This document shows positions 1-6,552 of a DNA stretch of 17,226 bases, in pieces. How positions within the stretch are numbered: the first letter of the stretch is position 1; each line of letters opens with the position of its first letter. The translations under genes and the position numbers were made by a program. The stretch lies in contig DEFE01000020.1 in NCBI GenBank assembly GCA_002350625.1, positions 91,132-108,357 on the forward strand, given 5' to 3'. This stretch comes from Lachnospiraceae bacterium UBA2860. Lineage in GTDB: Bacteria > Bacillota > Clostridia > Lachnospirales > Lachnospiraceae. The notes beneath the pieces are model-generated. The model was not told the origin of the DNA. It worked only from the letters and a program-made list of their open reading frames with translations, and ran no database searches.

Positions 1-1116
1 GACCCGCTGATCGCCGGCTGGTCCGACCGCAGCAATTACAAAGGCGGCCGCAGAATTCCCTTTATGAAAGCGATCGCGGTGCCATTTTCGCTCGTGACCA
101 TTGGTCTCTTCGTACTGCCGCAGACAGGCGCCGTCATCGTCAATGACGTCCTGCTCTTCGCGCTGCTGATCATCTTCTATCTGTTCATGACGATCTTCTG
201 CACGCCTTACAACGCCTTGATTGCAGAGCTCGGCGATACGCAGGAGCACAGAATTAACGTATCTACCTATATCTCCTTCACATTCATCGTCGGCCAGAGT
301 CTCTCCTTCATGCTGCCCAACATCGCTGGCATGCTCGAGGGCGCCGTCGGGCAGAAGAACTCCATCCGTCTTGCCGTTGGCATTATGGCCGCCGTCGCCT
401 GCGCCGCAATGTTGATTCCCTCCTTCTACATCAAGGAGCGCGAATACATTGACAGCAAACCCAGCCAGACGAAGCCCTTCGCTTCTCTTCTCAGAACCTT
501 CCAGAACGGGCAGTTCCGCCGCTTTGTGTACAGCGACGTCATCTACTTCTTCGCGCTGACCCTCTTCCAGACCGGCCTTGCCTTCTATGAGACAAAGCTG
601 ATGGGCATCGAGGACAAGTGGACTTTCGTGCTGACGGCCACCATGACCGCCATCAGCGTGCTCCTCTACCCGGCTGTCAACAAGCTGGCGCCGAAGGTCG
701 GCAAGAAGAAGCTGATCATCACCGGCTTCTTTGCTTACGCAGTGGTTTTCCTGATTACCTTCCTCTGCGGCGAAGGCCTCCACTGGGGCTTCATCGTCGC
801 CGTCTGTGCCGCCGTGCCCATGGCAATCCTCGGCATCCTGCCGCAGGCCTGTGTGGCGGACGTAGCCGAACTCAGCCGTCTGGAATCCGGTGAAGACAGA
901 AGCGGCATGTTCTTCGCCGCCCGCACCTTCGCATTCAAGATGGGACAGGCGCTGGCCATGGTCGTCTTTACCTCTGTCACTGTGGCAAAAACCGCGGCGA
1001 GCTACCGTCAGACAGCGCTCATCGCTACCATTACCTGCCTGATCGGTGCCTGCCTGTTCTTCCTCTACAATGAGAAGATGATTCTGAGCAAAATCGAAAA
1101 ATTGAAAAAGAACTGA
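1..1116 (+). CDS. GPH-family sugar:cation symporter (MFS), 5'-truncated by the window
   Basis: The frame is open from base 1. The first residues (DPLIAGWSDRS, then GGRRIP) are the cytoplasmic loop 2-3 motif of the major facilitator superfamily, so the real start lies upstream of the window; the ATG at 64 is internal. About 371 residues are visible. They contain roughly nine to ten hydrophobic helices and, near the C-terminus, VADVAELSRLESGEDRSGMF followed by ARTFAFKMGQAL. That segment resembles the conserved helix 10-11 region of glycoside-pentoside-hexuronide:cation symporters (MelB/XynP type). Such proteins import glycosides with Na+ or H+ across the cytoplasmic membrane. The substrate cannot be read from the sequence. 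The gene ends in TGA, is convergent with the GGDEF gene, and is followed 15 bases later by a hairpin terminator. Sure of the superfamily, fairly sure of the GPH subgroup. Confidence 0.88.
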   Translation, partial: DPLIAGWSDRSNYKGGRRIPFMKAIAVPFSLVTIGLFVLPQTGAVIVNDVLLFALLIIFYLFMTIFCTPYNALIAELGDTQEHRINVSTYISFTFIVGQSLSFMLPNIAGMLEGAVGQKNSIRLAVGIMAAVACAAMLIPSFYIKEREYIDSKPSQTKPFASLLRTFQNGQFRRFVYSDVIYFFALTLFQTGLAFYETKLMGIEDKWTFVLTATMTAISVLLYPAVNKLAPKVGKKKLIITGFFAYAVVFLITFLCGEGLHWGFIVAVCAAVPMAILGILPQACVADVAELSRLESGEDRSGMFFAARTFAFKMGQALAMVVFTSVTVAKTAASYRQTALIATITCLIGACLFFLYNEKMILSKIEKLKKN

Positions 1117-1130
1117 TTGTTTTCGGAAAC

Positions 1131-1181
1131 AAAAACTGCCACCGGATCAATGTGACACCAAAGACCTGATGGCAGTTTTTT
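1131..1181. terminator. Bidirectional hairpin terminator between convergent genes
   Basis: AAAAACTGCCA at 1131-1141 pairs perfectly with TGGCAGTTTTT at 1170-1180, leaving a loop of about 28 bases. The plus strand has T's after the G/C part of the stem, and the minus strand has the mirror image A/T run. It therefore suits both the transporter gene to its left and the GGDEF gene to its right. The loop is longer than in textbook terminators. Confidence 0.7.
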
Positions 1182-1212
1182 AATGTCTCTTTGACGGGAA
1201 TCGGTTTCTGCT

Positions 1213-2367
1213 TTATCTGCCCGCCCCTTTACTTTTCTTCGCCATGTAAAGCTTTTTATCCGCACGGTTCAGGCAGTCGTGCATCGTATCGCTTTCATCT
1301 ATGAGTTCCGCGTACCCGACGCTGACCTCCAGTTTATACGGCAGGTTCTGCTCCTTACGGGCTTCTACCATATTGCTGTGAATGACGCGTTCAATCTCTT
1401 TTGGCTGTTTATCCTCGGCAGGATCCTGGATGATGATGGTAAATTCATCTCCGCCGTATCTGCCCAGAAACACAGGTGACTGGATCCACCCGCAGGTCTT
1501 CTTCAGTGCATCCGAAACCAGCATCAGCGCGCGGTCACCTTCCGCATGGCCATAGGTATCATTGATCGTCTTAAAGTTATCGACATCAATCATCATGGCA
1601 AAGATATGCGAGTCCTCTTTATAACGCAGCTGTTCCATATACCGGTTGATCTGCCCCCTGTTATTCAGCCTTGTCAGGGCATCCACGGAGACAAGCGTCT
1701 GCATATGCAGAATATAGAAGCAAAGCTGCATGATCGTTATGCCGAAGCAGAAAGTCGGTGCATTCAGTCCCAGGAGCTGTATCTGTCCGATAACTATGAT
1801 ACCAAGAGGATATATGCCGATCAGAAGATACAACCTCTTATTATCCGAAGATTCCACCTTTCTGGCGTTTCTTATGGACAAGAAAAAGGAGATTAAAAGG
1901 TAGAGGACCGGAGCTGCAATCATCAACGGATAATAAAGGTTGCTGAGTTCACCGTTTTCCCCGATCCAGAAACGCGGGTTTACAAAATACACGATCAAAA
2001 GAATCAACAGAGATATGATCGTCGGCAGCAGGAGCAGTATACACTTCCTCCTGTCCTTACGGAACGGCATATCCTCTGACGCTGCCATATACATGAACCA
2101 GCTGTATGCCATAGCGGCCAGAATGACAAAATTCGTCAGGTTAAAGAGCGCAACGAGAAAACGCGTTCTCGGAAGAACGCCGCCAAGCACCGCCGCCCAT
2201 CCGATATCAGAAATAAAATAAAGAATATGGAAAATAATGGTCCGGCTGAACCAGATCTGATTTTCCTGCCGCGTGGAAAAGATCCTGTCATTGATCAGCA
2301 GCAAAGACAGAATCACAATGCAGACAATATTTGCTTCTGCATAGAAAATGACATAGTCTACTCCCAT
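1213..2367 (-). CDS. Membrane-anchored diguanylate cyclase (GGDEF domain)
   Basis: This 384-residue protein has an N-terminal half with about six to seven hydrophobic helices and a C-terminal GGDEF domain that should make cyclic di-GMP from two GTP in the cytoplasm. The GGDEF domain begins at DALTRLNNR (about residue 229), followed by DVDNFKTINDTYGH (metal and GTP binding) and the intact active-site RYGGDEF with GGDEF at about 305-309. The RxxD product-inhibition site normally found five residues before GGDEF is replaced by QSPV, so classical feedback inhibition is not expected. The frame is open up to 2460, but a good promoter lies at 2422-2450, so those upstream ATGs would lie outside the transcript. 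The ATG at 2367 has GGGGG six bases upstream and gives the usual start MGVDYVIFYAEAN. No EAL or sensor domain is seen. The N-terminal region is probably a small-molecule or membrane-state sensor, but its ligand is unknown. Confidence 0.87.
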   Translation of the reverse strand: MGVDYVIFYAEANIVCIVILSLLLINDRIFSTRQENQIWFSRTIIFHILYFISDIGWAAVLGGVLPRTRFLVALFNLTNFVILAAMAYSWFMYMAASEDMPFRKDRRKCILLLLPTIISLLILLIVYFVNPRFWIGENGELSNLYYPLMIAAPVLYLLISFFLSIRNARKVESSDNKRLYLLIGIYPLGIIVIGQIQLLGLNAPTFCFGITIMQLCFYILHMQTLVSVDALTRLNNRGQINRYMEQLRYKEDSHIFAMMIDVDNFKTINDTYGHAEGDRALMLVSDALKKTCGWIQSPVFLGRYGGDEFTIIIQDPAEDKQPKEIERVIHSNMVEARKEQNLPYKLEVSVGYAELIDESDTMHDCLNRADKKLYMAKKSKGAGR

Positions 2368-2421
2368 TGATGCCCCCATCCGCTGTACATGACATAGGCA
2401 ATGACTACTTCGGACAAAATC

Positions 2422-2450
2422 ATTATGGACGAATCCACGGCGTCTGTAAA
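2422..2450 (-). promoter_or_regulatory. Sigma-70-type promoter of the GGDEF gene
   Basis: On the minus strand, TTTACA (2450-2445) is separated by 17 bases from CATAAT (2427-2422). Each hexamer matches the consensus at five of six positions. Transcription would start near 2415, about 48 bases before the ATG at 2367. The site lies in the 104-base gap after the upstream small gene, so the cyclase can be made independently of that gene and of the UvrA-like gene. Confidence 0.6.
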
Positions 2451-2471
2451 GGCTCTTCACAAGATCGTCAC

Positions 2472-2894
2472 TTATATTTTGATAAGCGTCTGCATATACC
2501 GAAACTGCTTTTCCTCTTCCTCAAGCACCGAACAGATTTCGTCAAAGACGCCTCTCACGTAATTCTCCGTGAGCTCCACTTTCACGGTATTTTTGTAGTA
2601 TTCCGGGTGCTTCTTCCGGTCCTCTTCTACATACCATCTCGTCAGATCCCAGTCAACGATCCTGAAATCCATAAAGATAAAACAGTTCTCTTCAGCAGGG
2701 TCTGTACCGGCATTGATCTCGCGGCCGCATCGCTGCAGTTTCTCCCAATGCTCGTCCACGATCGAACGGACGCGCATAAGACAGTGCCTGCCGATGGACT
2801 GCACTGCCTTTCGCTCTCCGCTTTTGAAGATCAGTGTTCCATCTTCCAGAAGCTCCAGCGTCATCTTTTCACTTTCATAGCCAAAGAGAATCAT
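2472..2894 (-). CDS. Hypothetical protein, 140 residues, family not recognised
   Basis: I do not recognise this protein. The frame is open back to 3017 and overlaps the end of the UvrA-like gene. The ATG at 2894 has AAGGA nine bases upstream and begins MILFGYESEKMTLELLEDG, so I take it as the start. The product has no signal peptide or membrane segment. It starts with beta-strand-like sequence (MTLELLEDGTLIFKSG), is rich in charged residues, and ends in a probable amphipathic helix (EICSVLEEEEKQFRYMQTL). A central stretch (FIFMDFRIVDWDLTRWYVEE) is aromatic and acidic. The start is 62 bases after the UvrA-like stop, so the two genes are probably cotranscribed. No function is assigned. Confidence 0.6.
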   Translation of the reverse strand: MILFGYESEKMTLELLEDGTLIFKSGERKAVQSIGRHCLMRVRSIVDEHWEKLQRCGREINAGTDPAEENCFIFMDFRIVDWDLTRWYVEEDRKKHPEYYKNTVKVELTENYVRGVFDEICSVLEEEEKQFRYMQTLIKI

Positions 2895-2956
2895 TGATTT
2901 GAATCCTTCCGTCTGTGCATTGATGGTACAGAACAAAGGGTGCTGACGACAGACAG

Positions 2957-5440
2957 TCAGATATATCTCCCGGTAATGCTTTCCCCACATGCACAAATCT
3001 CTTCCGGTGTGCCGCATGCCACAATCCTTCCGCCTGCTTCGCCTCCACCGGGTCCCATATCGATGATATAGTCAGCGTTTCGTATGACATCCAGGTCATG
3101 CTCGATCACGATGACAGTCGCACCGCTGTCAATCAGTGTCTGGAATACCCCAAGCAACGTCTCCACATCCAGCGGATGCAGCCCAATTGTCGGCTCGTCA
3201 AACACAAAGACGGAATCCGACTGTCCCTTCCCCATCTCACTGGCCAGCTTCAGCCGCTGTGCTTCACCGCCGGAAAGGCTCGGTGTCTCTTCTCCGAGTG
3301 TCAGGTATCCGAGTCCGAGGTTCTGCAGAACCTGAAGCCTGGGATATACATTCTTCATATCACGGCAAAAACCAATAGCCGTATTCACATCCTTTTCCAT
3401 CAGCTCCGGGAGTGACGTTTTTTCCCCCACTTTGTTCGTATTTATCACCCGATAGGCTTCTTTCGCATAACGGGATCCCCTGCACTCCGGGCAGGGAATA
3501 TCGACATCCGGAAGGAACTGCACGTCGAGGCTGATCGATCCCGTTCCATCACAGACAGGGCAGCGCAATCTCCCGGTGTTATACGAGAAGTCCCCTGCCT
3601 TGTAACCATACTTCTTAGCATCCTGACTGCGGGCATAAATCTTCCTGAGTTCATCATGAACATTGGCATAAGTGGCAACAGTGGAGCGCACGTTGATCCC
3701 GATCGGAGAAGCATCGATCAGTTTCACATGCCGGATGCCTTCGGCTTCGATCTGAGTCACATGCCCCGGTAGCTTTTCTCCTGCTATCATCGCATGGAGT
3801 CCCGGCACAAGACTTTCCAGCACCATCGTGGTCTTGCCGGATCCTGAAACACCGGTGACCACGGTCAGTCTTCCTTTAGGGATCCTGACATCCAGTGTTT
3901 TGACGGTGTGTATTGGCGCGGTCTTCATGAAAATCTCTCCGTCACCAAACAGGCCCCTGCTCTTGTTTTTCCTTCTGATCTCCTGCTTGCCGGCAAGAAA
4001 CGGGCCGATCATGGAATCAGGGTTATTAATGATTTCTTCTATCGGTCCCTCAGCGATCACTCTTCCGCCATCAGCACCGGCCTTCGGCCCCAGTTCAATC
4101 AGCCAATCAGACTCCTTAAGGATCTGCGTGTCATGATCGACAAGAAGAACCGAGTTGCCATCTGCAACCAAGTCATGCATGACGCCATTCAGTCCCACGA
4201 TGTTAGCAGGGTGGAGCCCGATCGAAGGTTCATCCAGCACATAGAGCACTCCCGTCGTCCGGTTGCGCACAGCCCTCGCCAGCTGCATTCGCTGCCGCTC
4301 TCCCGTAGAGAGCGTAGACGAGGCTCTGTCAAGCGTCAGGTAAGAAAGACCCAGATCCATCAGCCGCCTGGCCACTGTCTGATAAGACTCGCAGATACTC
4401 TTCGCCATCGGCTTCATCTCATCCGGCATTGCATCCGGCACACGACTGACCCAGTCAACAGAGGCAGACAGCGTCATGGTACAGGCTTCCGCAAGGGAAA
4501 TCCCCATAATCTTCGGAGCCCGAGCCTTCTCAGAGAGTCTTGTCCCGCCACAATCCGGACAGACGGAAAGCCGCAGAAACTTCTCCACCCGCTTCATGCC
4601 CTTCTCATCCTTCACCTTTGAAAGCGCATTCTCTACGGTATAAGTCGCATTGAAATAGGTGAAATCCATCTCTCCGGTAGCACCGCTTGTCTGATTCTGA
4701 TAAATCATATGATGCTTGACCGCCGGTCCGTGAAAGACGAGCTCACGCTCCTTCTCGGTTAGTTCCCGAAACGGCACGTCTGTCCGCACTCCAAGTTCTC
4801 TCGCGATGTCCTTCATGAGCGACCACATCAGCGTCTGCCACGGCAGCACAGCGCCTTCATCAATCGTCAGCGACTCGTCGGGGACCAGCGTCGATTCATC
4901 AACGACGTGCACAATCCCTGTCCCATCGCATCGCGGACAGGCTCCTTGACTGTTAAAGGCAAGCTCCTCGGCGCCGGGACCGTAAAAGTGTTCTCCACAT
5001 TCCGGGCAGACCAGCTCCTGCTCCAGCGCAACGTTCATAGAAGGCGGCAAATAATGCCCGTTTGGGCAACGGTGACTGCCGAGTCGAGAAAACATCAGAC
5101 GCAAGCTGTTGAGCAGTTCCGTCCCGGTCCCAAAAGTAGAGCGGATTCCTGGAATAGCCGGACGCTGGTGCAGCGCAAGAGACGCGGGAACATACAGCAC
5201 CTCGTCCACATCGGCCTTCGCTGCTTGTGTCATGCGCCGCCTCGTATAGGTGGAGAGAGATTCCAGGTAGCGCCTCGATCCTTCCGCATAGAGCACACCA
5301 AGGGCAAGGGAGGATTTTCCAGAACCGGAAACTCCTGCAATACCTACAATCTGGTGCAAAGGAACATCCACATCAATATTCTTCAGGTTATGGACCCGTG
5401 CTCCCCGGATCTCTATCTTTTTGGGCTTATTGTCTTCCAT
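2957..5440 (-). CDS. UvrA-like tandem ABC ATPase lacking the UvrB-binding domain
   Basis: This 827-residue protein has the two ABC ATPase modules of UvrA. Module 1: Walker A GVSGSGKS (about 36-43), a slightly altered signature LSTGERQR (about 378) and Walker B VLYVLDEPSIGLH. Module 2: Walker A GVSGSGKT (about 531-538), signature LSGGEAQR (about 723) and Walker B VFVFDEPTIGLH. Zinc-binding cysteines are present at CPVC and CPEC (about 628-654) in module 2, and CPECG and CPRC in module 1. True UvrA has about 940 residues. Here the stretch between RLGSHRCPNGHYL and CPECG is about 20 residues instead of about 110, so the UvrB-binding domain is missing. This matches the UvrA2/DrrC-like subgroup, linked in other bacteria to tolerance of DNA-binding drugs rather than standard excision repair; that role is inferred. 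The frame also offers a TTG at 5452, directly after AGGGA; I prefer the ATG at 5440, which has that AGGGA about 12 bases upstream. Confidence 0.88.
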   Translation of the reverse strand: MEDNKPKKIEIRGARVHNLKNIDVDVPLHQIVGIAGVSGSGKSSLALGVLYAEGSRRYLESLSTYTRRRMTQAAKADVDEVLYVPASLALHQRPAIPGIRSTFGTGTELLNSLRLMFSRLGSHRCPNGHYLPPSMNVALEQELVCPECGEHFYGPGAEELAFNSQGACPRCDGTGIVHVVDESTLVPDESLTIDEGAVLPWQTLMWSLMKDIARELGVRTDVPFRELTEKERELVFHGPAVKHHMIYQNQTSGATGEMDFTYFNATYTVENALSKVKDEKGMKRVEKFLRLSVCPDCGGTRLSEKARAPKIMGISLAEACTMTLSASVDWVSRVPDAMPDEMKPMAKSICESYQTVARRLMDLGLSYLTLDRASSTLSTGERQRMQLARAVRNRTTGVLYVLDEPSIGLHPANIVGLNGVMHDLVADGNSVLLVDHDTQILKESDWLIELGPKAGADGGRVIAEGPIEEIINNPDSMIGPFLAGKQEIRRKNKSRGLFGDGEIFMKTAPIHTVKTLDVRIPKGRLTVVTGVSGSGKTTMVLESLVPGLHAMIAGEKLPGHVTQIEAEGIRHVKLIDASPIGINVRSTVATYANVHDELRKIYARSQDAKKYGYKAGDFSYNTGRLRCPVCDGTGSISLDVQFLPDVDIPCPECRGSRYAKEAYRVINTNKVGEKTSLPELMEKDVNTAIGFCRDMKNVYPRLQVLQNLGLGYLTLGEETPSLSGGEAQRLKLASEMGKGQSDSVFVFDEPTIGLHPLDVETLLGVFQTLIDSGATVIVIEHDLDVIRNADYIIDMGPGGGEAGGRIVACGTPEEICACGESITGRYI

Positions 5441-5470
5441 ACGCTTTGTCAATCCCTGTTGAATTCATAT

Positions 5471-5499
5471 TTGACAGATACCGCTCATGGGCATATATT
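5471..5499 (+). promoter_or_regulatory. Strong sigma-70-type promoter for a short antisense RNA
   Basis: TTGACA at 5471-5476 (perfect) is followed after exactly 17 bases by TATATT at 5494-5499 (five of six). It points to the right, away from the UvrA-like gene and towards the 3' end of the small toxin gene on the other strand. There is no sizeable plus-strand gene for it to serve. Transcription would start near 5506 and meet the hairpin at 5551-5589 after about 45 bases. Confidence 0.65.
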
Positions 5500-5505
5500 T
5501 GTTTT

Positions 5506-5592
5506 ATGAAGGTGCTGCCGATAGACGGTCAGCCCGGTTTATAGGTCAAGAAAATGACCGCGCACCGTGGCAAAAGGGGCGGTCATTTTTGT
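5506..5592 (+). ncRNA. Candidate antisense antitoxin RNA of a type I toxin-antitoxin pair
   Basis: A transcript from the promoter at 5471-5499 would begin near 5506 and end at the hairpin followed by TTTTTGTTTTG (5585-5595), giving an RNA of about 85-90 bases. Its 3' half is complementary to the last codons, stop codon and 3' hairpin of the small membrane-peptide gene at 5583-5693. This convergent, 3'-overlapping arrangement is the one described for txpA/RatA and bsrG/SR4 in Bacillus subtilis. The RNA contains a 12-codon ATG-TAG frame at 5505-5543 without a good ribosome binding site, which I regard as chance. Ends are inferred from promoter and terminator positions, not seen. Confidence 0.5.
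5551..5589. terminator. Bidirectional hairpin shared by toxin mRNA and antisense RNA
   Basis: AAAATGACCGC (5551-5561) pairs perfectly with GCGGTCATTTT (5579-5589) around a 17-base loop. The plus strand continues TGTTTTG, a good U-rich tail. The minus strand continues CTTGACC, a shorter one. The toxin stop codon lies inside the stem. The hairpin thus appears to end both convergent transcripts and to supply their region of complementarity. Confidence 0.65.
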
Positions 5593-5693
5593 TTTGTAAA
5601 GATTTCTTTTGCGATCCTATAGCCTAAGCTAATCGCTGTCAGTACAAGACCAATCAGCGTGATCATCAAAGTCAACCCTTCCACGCAACGCAT
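5583..5693 (-). CDS. Candidate TxpA/BsrG-type (holin-like) small membrane toxin, 36 residues
   Basis: A 36-codon frame begins with ATG at 5693 and ends with TGA at 5585. A strong GGAGG sits five bases before the ATG. The peptide has a short N-terminus (MRCVEG), one hydrophobic span (LTLMITLIGLVLTAISLGY) and a basic tail (RIAKEIFTKQK). The pattern VEGLTLMITLIGLV resembles the aromatic/hydrophobic-E-x-L-x-LM-I-x-x-x-x-LV pattern of the small holin-like toxins of Firmicutes type I toxin-antitoxin systems, which insert into the cytoplasmic membrane. On the mRNA, CCACT (5714-5710) can pair with GGTGG (5700-5696) of the ribosome binding site, which would lower translation. A convergent antisense RNA overlaps the 3' end. 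The gene is too short for usual annotation. It could be another single-span membrane peptide, but size, context and control elements agree with a toxin. Confidence 0.6.
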   Translation of the reverse strand: MRCVEGLTLMITLIGLVLTAISLGYRIAKEIFTKQK

Positions 5694-5768
5694 CACCACC
5701 TCCGTTGAAAGTGGCTGACTACTTACACCTCTATTAAGCAATTAAGAGTAACAGCTCCCACGATATAA

Positions 5769-5777
5769 ATCATAACA
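5769..5777 (-). promoter_or_regulatory. Extended -10 promoter candidate for the small toxin gene
   Basis: The minus strand reads TGTTATGAT, that is TG-N-TATGAT, an extended -10 element. No good -35 hexamer is visible at 16-18 bases upstream. Transcription would begin near 5762, giving a leader of about 69 bases and an mRNA of about 215 bases to the shared hairpin. That is in the size range of type I toxin mRNAs. Confidence 0.4.
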
Positions 5778-5841
5778 GAAACTTGCGTGGATTTGATACT
5801 GTCATTTCAACATTCAAGGGTCTTGCTTCGCTACATATGAC

Positions 5842-5871
5842 GAGACCGGAGTCCAAACGGACCCCGGTCTC
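5842..5871. other. Very stable stem-loop of unknown role
   Basis: GAGACCGGAGTCC (5842-5854) pairs with GGACCCCGGTCTC (5859-5871) with one mismatch and a four-base AAAC loop. There is no T-run after it on either strand, so it is not a typical intrinsic terminator. It lies in the 318-base gene-free stretch between toxin and pilin and may be the 3' boundary of pilin mRNA or part of a structured RNA together with the element at 5888-5947. Confidence 0.5.
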
Positions 5872-5887
5872 TTAATACTCTGTCTAT

Positions 5888-5947
5888 GCGACTTTCGCGC
5901 TTAGGCATTGACTGCTACCGTAGCTATAGCGCCAACCCGAAAGACGC
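5888..5947. other. Nested stem-loop element, possible structured RNA
   Basis: Four helices nest inside each other: GCG (5888-5890) with CGC (5945-5947); CTTTCG (5892-5897) with CGAAAG (5938-5943); CGCT (5898-5901) with AGCG (5928-5931); and GCTA (5914-5917) with TAGC (5921-5924). The outer two are separated by an A/A mismatch. No frame with a ribosome binding site crosses it. Together with the stem-loop at 5842-5871 it makes a compact structured block of about 105 bases, 64 bases downstream of the pilin stop. I cannot match it to a known riboswitch or small RNA, and the transcribed strand is not certain. Confidence 0.4.
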
Positions 5948-6011
5948 TATATTCGGTTTTGAGGAAGGAGATCAACGCAGTCTGATTGATTTCCCATTAT
6001 TGGTTTGGTTT

Positions 6012-6509
6012 TCAGCCACCTGTTGTACCGCCGCCAGTCGTGGAAGATGTCTCGTTGTAACCAATCGGAGTAGCATCACCAGTAGCACCCTCGAAACATA
6101 CTGTAAATGTATCTCCACTTGGAGTTATTACGATCTTCTTATCAGCAACAGAGGCTCCCTTATATCCATACTCATTTGTATAAAAAGAGTCATCATTAGG
6201 AGCAGAGTCAGTACCTTTGCCACAGGCCGGTGCACTAGTACCAGTTACAAGAATGCCTTTCGTTGCATCATATGAACACGCCTCCATGGCTCCATCATTA
6301 AACAGAGGTGCTTCCTGTGTAAGATATGCACTAACCGCTGCAGCCTTCGCTGCTCTTAAGTTTGCCATATCTGTGGATTCTCTGGACTTCTCAAGCTGTG
6401 CAGTAAAGATCGGAATCGAAACAGCAACGAGAACAGCGATGATCGCCACAACAATAAGCAACTCGGCAAGTGTGAAGCCTTCTTCTTTCTTCATGAGTTT
6501 CTTAAGCAT
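6012..6509 (-). CDS. Type IV pilin or pseudopilin (class III signal peptide)
   Basis: This 165-residue prepilin starts at ATG 6509 with AAGGAGG eight bases upstream. The leader MLKKLMKKEEG is followed by FTLAELLIVVAIIAVL. The prepilin peptidase should cut between G and F, and the conserved Glu at mature position 5 is present. The hydrophobic N-terminal helix continues to SIPIFTAQLEKSRESTDMANLRAAK, as in pilins that polymerise through this helix. The C-terminal domain has three cysteines (ACSYD, PACGKG, VCFEG) and ends in a Ser/Thr/Gly-rich tail (SSTTGGGTTGG). Mature length is about 154 residues, normal for a major or minor pilin. No assembly ATPase, platform protein or peptidase gene lies in the window, so the subunit relies on machinery encoded elsewhere. 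The gene and its flanks are more AT-rich than the operon to the right, which may mean transfer or an expression-driven bias. Confidence 0.9.
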   Translation of the reverse strand: MLKKLMKKEEGFTLAELLIVVAIIAVLVAVSIPIFTAQLEKSRESTDMANLRAAKAAAVSAYLTQEAPLFNDGAMEACSYDATKGILVTGTSAPACGKGTDSAPNDDSFYTNEYGYKGASVADKKIVITPSGDTFTVCFEGATGDATPIGYNETSSTTGGGTTGG

Positions 6510-6552
6510 TTTCTTTCCTCCTTGAATTGTTAATCGGGTTTGTCGGGTTTCG

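Noticed and set aside
2368..2460. N-terminal extension of the GGDEF protein starting at 2460
   Set aside because: The extension is Arg/His-rich, has no ribosome binding site, and overlaps a good promoter at 2422-2450.
5447..5452. TTGACA on the minus strand at the start of the UvrA-like gene as a promoter -35
   Set aside because: It lies immediately before the start codon, so a promoter there would begin transcription inside the gene.
5505..5543. 12-codon ATG-TAG frame within the antisense RNA
   Set aside because: No ribosome binding site and no feature of a functional peptide; I treat the RNA as noncoding.
5842..5871. The strong stem-loop as an intrinsic terminator
   Set aside because: Neither strand has a T-run after the stem; kept instead as an unassigned structure.
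5833..5910. 25-codon Arg-rich frame on the minus strand running through the 5842-5871 stem-loop
   Set aside because: No ribosome binding site, and its composition is dictated by the hairpin sequence.
5886..6275. Plus-strand frame of 129 codons across the pilin 3' end
   Set aside because: Overlaps the convincing pilin gene on the other strand and has serine/cysteine-rich sequence typical of a shadow frame.
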